Source: Azonexaceae bacterium
Lineage (GTDB): Bacteria > Pseudomonadota > Gammaproteobacteria > Burkholderiales > Rhodocyclaceae
Direction of reading: 5' to 3'
DNA length: 16,898 nucleotides
Assembly: GCA_009469685.1 (NCBI GenBank)
Contig: SSTA01000255.1
Coordinates: 1-16,898 of the forward strand
Both the position numbers and the translations under genes were made by a program. The notes below the pieces were generated by a model. That model saw only the letters and a program-made list of their open reading frames with translations. It had not been told where the DNA came from and ran no database searches. Of the stretch, positions 13,594-16,898 are shown piece after piece (position 1 is the stretch's first letter; each line of letters opens with the position of its first letter).

Positions 13594-13617
13594 TAGAATG
13601 GATTGCATCCCATTCTA
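13594..13617. promoter_or_regulatory. Divergent radC/coaBC promoters inside an inverted repeat
   Basis: TAGAATGG (13594-13601) and CCATTCTA (13610-13617) are perfect inverted repeats around eight bases. TAGAAT is a -10 for coaBC on the plus strand. The mirror copy is a -10 for radC on the minus strand. The two start regions therefore overlap in a 46-base gap, and polymerases would interfere with each other. Confidence 0.55.
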
Positions 13618-13628
13618 GCGGCAAGACA

Positions 13629-14819
13629 ATGGAATTGCAGGACAAAAGCATCGTTCTCGGCGTGACCGGCGGCATTGCCGCCTATAAGGCGGCGGAGCTC
13701 TGCCGCCTTCTGGTCAAGGCGGGCGCTCACGTGCAGGTGGCCATGACCGAGGCGGCGACCCACTTCGTGACGCCGACAACTTTTCAGGCGCTCTCCGGCC
13801 GGGCCGTGTTCGTCGATCAATGGGATCCGCGCATGCCCAACGGCATGGCCCACATCGATCTGTCGCGGCGGGCCGACTGTATCGTGGTGGCCCCGGCATC
13901 GGCGGATTTCGTCGCCCGCGTCGCCCTGGGGCTCGCCGACGATCTCCTGACCACCCTGGTGCTTGCGCGGGATTGCCCGCTGCTGGCAGCGCCGGCCATG
14001 AACCGCCAGATGTGGGAAAACCCTGCCACCCGTCGCAACGTGGCGACTTTGCTCGACGACGGCGTCCGCATTCTTGGTCCGGCCAGCGGCGAGCAAGCCT
14101 GTGGCGAGGTGGGCGCAGGACGCATGCTGGAGCCTGACGAAATTTTCGAGGAAATGCTGGCCTTCTTTGTGCCCAAGGTTCTTGCGGGCTGCCGGGTGTT
14201 GTTGACTGCCGGGCCCACCTTCGAGGCCATCGATGCGGTACGCGGCATCACCAATCTCTCTTCCGGCCGGATGGGCTACGCCGTTGCCCGGGCGGCGCGC
14301 CGCGCCGGCGCTACGGTGACCCTGGTCTCGGGCCCGGTGGAATTGCCTGCGCCCGTCGGCGTCGAGCGCATTGCGGTCCGCAGCGCCCTGGACATGCATC
14401 GGGAGGTGATGGCCCGTGCGGCGGATTGCGACGTCTTCATCGGTGTCGCCGCGGTGGCGGATTACCGCCCGGCGGCGACGGCGGGCCACAAGCTCAAGAA
14501 GGATGCCGGCGGCGTACCGCCGGTGACGCTGGTGGAGAATCCGGACATCCTCGCCGCAGTCGCCGCCCTGCCGCGGCCGCCGTTCTGCGTGGGTTTCGCG
14601 GCGGAGAGCGGAAATCTGGAAGAGTACGCCCAGGTCAAGCGGACCAAGAAAAAGGTGCCCCTGATCGCCGCCAACCTCATCCAGGACGGCTTCGGCGGCG
14701 ACGACAACCGCCTGGTCCTGGTGGACGATGCCGGCGTCCACCCTCTGACTCCGGGTGCCAAGGATGTCCTTGCCCGGCAGCTGATCGAGCACATGGCCAA
14801 ACTTCTGGAAGAGCGCTGA
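13629..14819 (+). CDS. coaBC: Bifunctional CoaBC (PPC synthetase/decarboxylase)
   Basis: CoaBC joins cysteine to 4'-phosphopantothenate using CTP and decarboxylates the product to 4'-phosphopantetheine, two steps of CoA synthesis. The 396-aa protein has an N-terminal flavin decarboxylase (CoaC): [18 protein letters not shown], catalytic His75 in MAHIDLS, AMNRQMW (Asn125) and the substrate lid [16 protein letters not shown] with Cys158. The C-terminal synthetase (CoaB) has [24 protein letters not shown] cut at 193-216, ADYRP, ENPDIL, GFAAE and the KRTKKK loop followed by LIAANLI. Length is near E. coli (406 aa). I chose ATG 13629 because the longer open frame runs through the radC promoter. 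Its stop overlaps dut (TGATG). Confidence 0.96.
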   Translation: MELQDKSIVLGVTGGIAAYKAAELCRLLVKAGAHVQVAMTEAATHFVTPTTFQALSGRAVFVDQWDPRMPNGMAHIDLSRRADCIVVAPASADFVARVALGLADDLLTTLVLARDCPLLAAPAMNRQMWENPATRRNVATLLDDGVRILGPASGEQACGEVGAGRMLEPDEIFEEMLAFFVPKVLAGCRVLLTAGPTFEAIDAVRGITNLSSGRMGYAVARAARRAGATVTLVSGPVELPAPVGVERIAVRSALDMHREVMARAADCDVFIGVAAVADYRPAATAGHKLKKDAGGVPPVTLVENPDILAAVAALPRPPFCVGFAAESGNLEEYAQVKRTKKKVPLIAANLIQDGFGGDDNRLVLVDDAGVHPLTPGAKDVLARQLIEHMAKLLEER

Positions 14820-15268
14820 TGCACCGTATCGACGTCCGCATACTCGATTCCCGTCTCAGGGAATCGCCGCCCCATTACGCCACCCCGGGTTCCGCCGGTC
14901 TCGACCTGCGGGCCTGTCTCGAGACCCCCGTGCACCTGCCTCCGGGAGGGACGATCCTGGTGCCGACCGGGATGGCCGTCCACCTGGCCGATCCCGGGCT
15001 GGCGGCGATGATCCTCCCGCGCTCCGGCCTCGGCCACAAATACGGCATCGTGCTGGGCAATCTGGTGGGGCTGATCGATTCCGACTACCAGGGGGAAATC
15101 ATGGTGTCGGTGTGGAACCGCGGACGCGAGAGCTTCACCCTCAACCCCCTCGACCGCATCGCCCAGCTCGTGGTGGTGCCGGTCCTCCAGGTGGGCTTCA
15201 ACGTGGTGGACGAATTCGAAGTCTCGGTCCGGGGCGAGGGGGGCTTCGGCAGTACCGGCAAGTCGTGA
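14819..15268 (+). CDS. dut: dUTP diphosphatase (dUTPase)
   Basis: Dut hydrolyses dUTP to dUMP and pyrophosphate, keeping uracil out of DNA and supplying dTMP synthesis. The 149-aa product has all five motifs of the homotrimeric family: [11 protein letters not shown] (23-32), II PRSGLG (67-72), [14 protein letters not shown] with the catalytic acidic residues at 87/89, [10 protein letters not shown] (112-119) and [11 protein letters not shown] (138-147). E. coli Dut has about 151 residues. The start overlaps the coaBC stop as TGATG, the common coaBC-dut order, and the stop overlaps the GTG of the cytochrome gene. Confidence 0.97.
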   Translation: MHRIDVRILDSRLRESPPHYATPGSAGLDLRACLETPVHLPPGGTILVPTGMAVHLADPGLAAMILPRSGLGHKYGIVLGNLVGLIDSDYQGEIMVSVWNRGRESFTLNPLDRIAQLVVVPVLQVGFNVVDEFEVSVRGEGGFGSTGKS

Positions 15269-15861
15269 AGGCGCTGCTGGCCGGCCTCGCTTTCTTCGCT
15301 GCCGGTGCGGCCGGCGCAGCGGAGGACGCCGCATACGCCCGCGGCGAAGAACTGGTCATGGGCCGCTGCTTCCTCTGCCACGGCGCTTCCGGGGACAGCT
15401 CCAGCCCGCTTTATCCCAAGATCGCCGGCCAACATCCGACCTATCTCTACAAGCAGATGCGTAACTACCTCTCCGGCGAGCGGGAGGGGACCGATATGCG
15501 CAAGGCCTTGGCCGAGCTGAGCGATGCGGACCTAAGAGCCCTCGCCACCTACTACAGCCGCCAGCCGACCACCCGCGGCAATTCGTCCTATCCCCAGATG
15601 CGCGAGGCCGGCGAGCGCCTTTTCCGGGAGGGAAATCCGGCCACTGGCCTGAAACCCTGCAAAGAATGCCATGGCGACGAAGGCGGCGGCACCGACAAGA
15701 CTCCCCGCCTCGCGGGCCAGCATGCCCTCTATATCGAAACCCAGTTGAGCCTGTTCGAGGAAAGGCGGCGCACCAACGACAACGAGAAGATGCACGATGT
15801 CGCCAAGCGCTTGTCCATCGACGAGATGCGCGCCGTCGCCGAGTACTTGCGGGGGCTGTGA
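15265..15861 (+). CDS. Dihaem cytochrome c, c4-like
   Basis: The 198-aa protein is a secreted periplasmic electron carrier. The signal peptide is [22 protein letters not shown], probably cleaved near residue 19. Two class I haem domains follow: CFLCH (Cys35, Cys38, His39) and CKECH (Cys132, Cys135, His136). Met78 in TDMRKA and Met176 in EKMHDVA are probable axial ligands. [17 protein letters not shown] and [17 protein letters not shown] show the internal duplication typical of cytochrome c4. The GTG start at 15265 overlaps the dut TGA and gives a full signal peptide; a longer open frame is rejected for lacking one. Likely partners are membrane-bound oxidases. Confidence 0.9.
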   Translation: MKALLAGLAFFAAGAAGAAEDAAYARGEELVMGRCFLCHGASGDSSSPLYPKIAGQHPTYLYKQMRNYLSGEREGTDMRKALAELSDADLRALATYYSRQPTTRGNSSYPQMREAGERLFREGNPATGLKPCKECHGDEGGGTDKTPRLAGQHALYIETQLSLFEERRRTNDNEKMHDVAKRLSIDEMRAVAEYLRGL

Positions 15862-15926
15862 ACCGGTCGACGAAGGGACTCCGGAAGCGTATCGCAGAGC
15901 TCCGTATGCAGGTATCTACATAGGTG

Positions 15927-15970
15927 AGCCCTTTGCGGGCTGTTCCGCTCCCTGCTCCCGGCGGGGCAGG
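15927..15970. other. GC hairpins in the cytochrome/DUF779 convergent gap
   Basis: AGCCC/GGGCT (15927-15941) is a short stem. CCTGC-T-CCC-GGC-GGG-GCAGG (15951-15970) is a stronger stem with one bulge. Neither has a T-run. They could slow polymerase between the convergent genes, but no standard intrinsic terminator is seen in 15862-16022, which otherwise holds nothing I can name. Confidence 0.3.
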
Positions 15971-16022
15971 TGTTCAGTCCTGGAGCGCAGGAATCCCGGC
16001 AATACCCTTGGAGTTCATGGGG

Positions 16023-16400
16023 TTATGCGCAGAGGCCGCGGTCGACGAGATCGGCCCATTCGGCGTCGGTAAAGAGGCGCGACCGGGAAATGAAGGACTT
16101 GCCCTCCGGGCGATCAAGCGAAAAATCTCCCCCGCCGTAGCAGTGTTGCAAGTCGATGATCACCTGGGTGTGCTTATGGAACTCGTAGTGCGACTTGCTG
16201 ATGTAAAAGGGGCATCCGCCGATTTCTCCAAGAAGCTCGTCGTTTCCTGAAATGGTGATTTCGCCTGGCAACAGGCAGTTGGGGACGCTGTTGTCGCAGC
16301 AACCCCCCGATTGGTAGAACATGAGGGGCGAATTGTGTTTCTTTTTCAGGTAGTCGATGAATTCCAGTGCCTCGACCGTGGCGGTGACGCGTTCGACCAT
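16023..16400 (-). CDS. DUF779 domain protein
   Basis: The 125-aa product matches DUF779, a small soluble family of unknown function that, from memory, is often beside aldehyde dehydrogenase genes, as here. It is rich in Cys and His: GGCCDNSVPNC (Cys34, 35, 42), GGCPFY (Cys63), HYEFHKH, and QHCYGGGDFS (Cys87). These could bind a metal or act in redox chemistry; that is inference. The ATG at 16400 has GGAGG five bases upstream. A TTG at 16412 in the same frame is rejected because it lies upstream of that ribosome site. A terminator hairpin separates it from the dehydrogenase gene, and its T-run directly abuts the ribosome site. Confidence 0.88.
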   Translation of the reverse strand: MVERVTATVEALEFIDYLKKKHNSPLMFYQSGGCCDNSVPNCLLPGEITISGNDELLGEIGGCPFYISKSHYEFHKHTQVIIDLQHCYGGGDFSLDRPEGKSFISRSRLFTDAEWADLVDRGLCA

Positions 16401-16410
16401 GGCGGCCTCC

Positions 16411-16438
16411 AAAGAAAAAAGGGGCGGTCACCCGCCCC
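16411..16438 (-). terminator. Intrinsic terminator between aldehyde dehydrogenase and DUF779 genes
   Basis: GGGGCGG (16421-16427) pairs with CCGCCCC (16432-16438) around a four-base loop. On the minus strand TTTTTTCTTT follows, then immediately the GGAGG of the DUF779 gene. It either ends the dehydrogenase transcript or attenuates read-through into the DUF779 gene. Confidence 0.85.
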
Positions 16439-16471
16439 CCTGATATGACCAACCGATCTTCCCGGGCGAAC

Positions 16472-16898
<427 letters not shown>

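Noticed and set aside
13583..13675. Upstream extension of radC
   Set aside because: It crosses the coaBC start and the promoter palindrome; the conserved RadC N-terminus begins at 13582.
13059..14792. Minus-strand open frame of 577 codons opposite coaBC
   Set aside because: It is a shadow of CoaBC and RadC, both unmistakable; the translation is low-complexity Arg/Gly/His sequence.
15797..16072. Plus-strand ORF (91 codons) in the gap after the cytochrome gene
   Set aside because: It overlaps the ends of two real genes, and the product is low-complexity Arg/Pro/Cys sequence without a ribosome site.

Overview
The window is GC-rich, almost fully coding DNA that reads as a chromosomal housekeeping segment of a betaproteobacterium. 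I infer a Rhodocyclales-like organism from the MutL type, the DesA-type desaturase, the purN/DUF3108/RsmB-like/MscS run and the aldehyde dehydrogenase/DUF779 pair; no search could be run. No tRNA, rRNA, insertion sequence, integrase or CRISPR array is visible.

Layout. (1) 1-1810, minus: mutL, ending at or just past the left edge. (2) 1929-7465, plus: dedA, an unrecognised lipoprotein, purN, a TonB-like-anchored DUF3108 protein, an RsmB/NOP-family RNA methyltransferase and an MscS-family channel. Four of these genes are joined by ATGA overlaps or a 5-nt gap, which suggests one transcript. (3) 7502-8338, minus: four very small ORFs in two pairs (51/57 aa and 58/36 aa), with plausible ribosome sites, promoters and terminators. 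None is a family I recognise. (4) 8464-10570, minus: an RstA/RstB-like response regulator and histidine kinase. (5) 10681-12352, plus: a DesA-type fatty-acid desaturase overlapping dsbB, then a bidirectional terminator. (6) 12393-13582, minus: rpmG, rpmB and radC. (7) 13629-15861, plus: coaBC, dut and a dihaem cytochrome c, each overlapping the next. (8) 16023-16898, minus: a DUF779 protein and the C-terminal part of an ExaC/AcoD-like aldehyde dehydrogenase that runs off the right edge.

How the parts fit. Most genes are core functions: mismatch repair, purine and CoA synthesis, dUTP removal, ribosomal proteins, disulfide formation, membrane lipid desaturation and osmotic protection. The least explained part is 7.5-8.46 kb. 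There, two small-ORF operons carry same-strand TGTAAC/TGTGAC half-sites and a shared nine-base element at the -35 position. They lie directly downstream of the RstAB-like genes, so they are candidate targets or modulators of that two-component system. That link is inference.

Regulatory DNA. TAGAAT is a recurring -10 hexamer here. Two genes (mutL and the rstA-like regulator) have a -10-like hexamer six bases before the start codon, which would give leaderless mRNAs. Two perfect inverted repeats coincide with promoters, at rpmB and between radC and coaBC.
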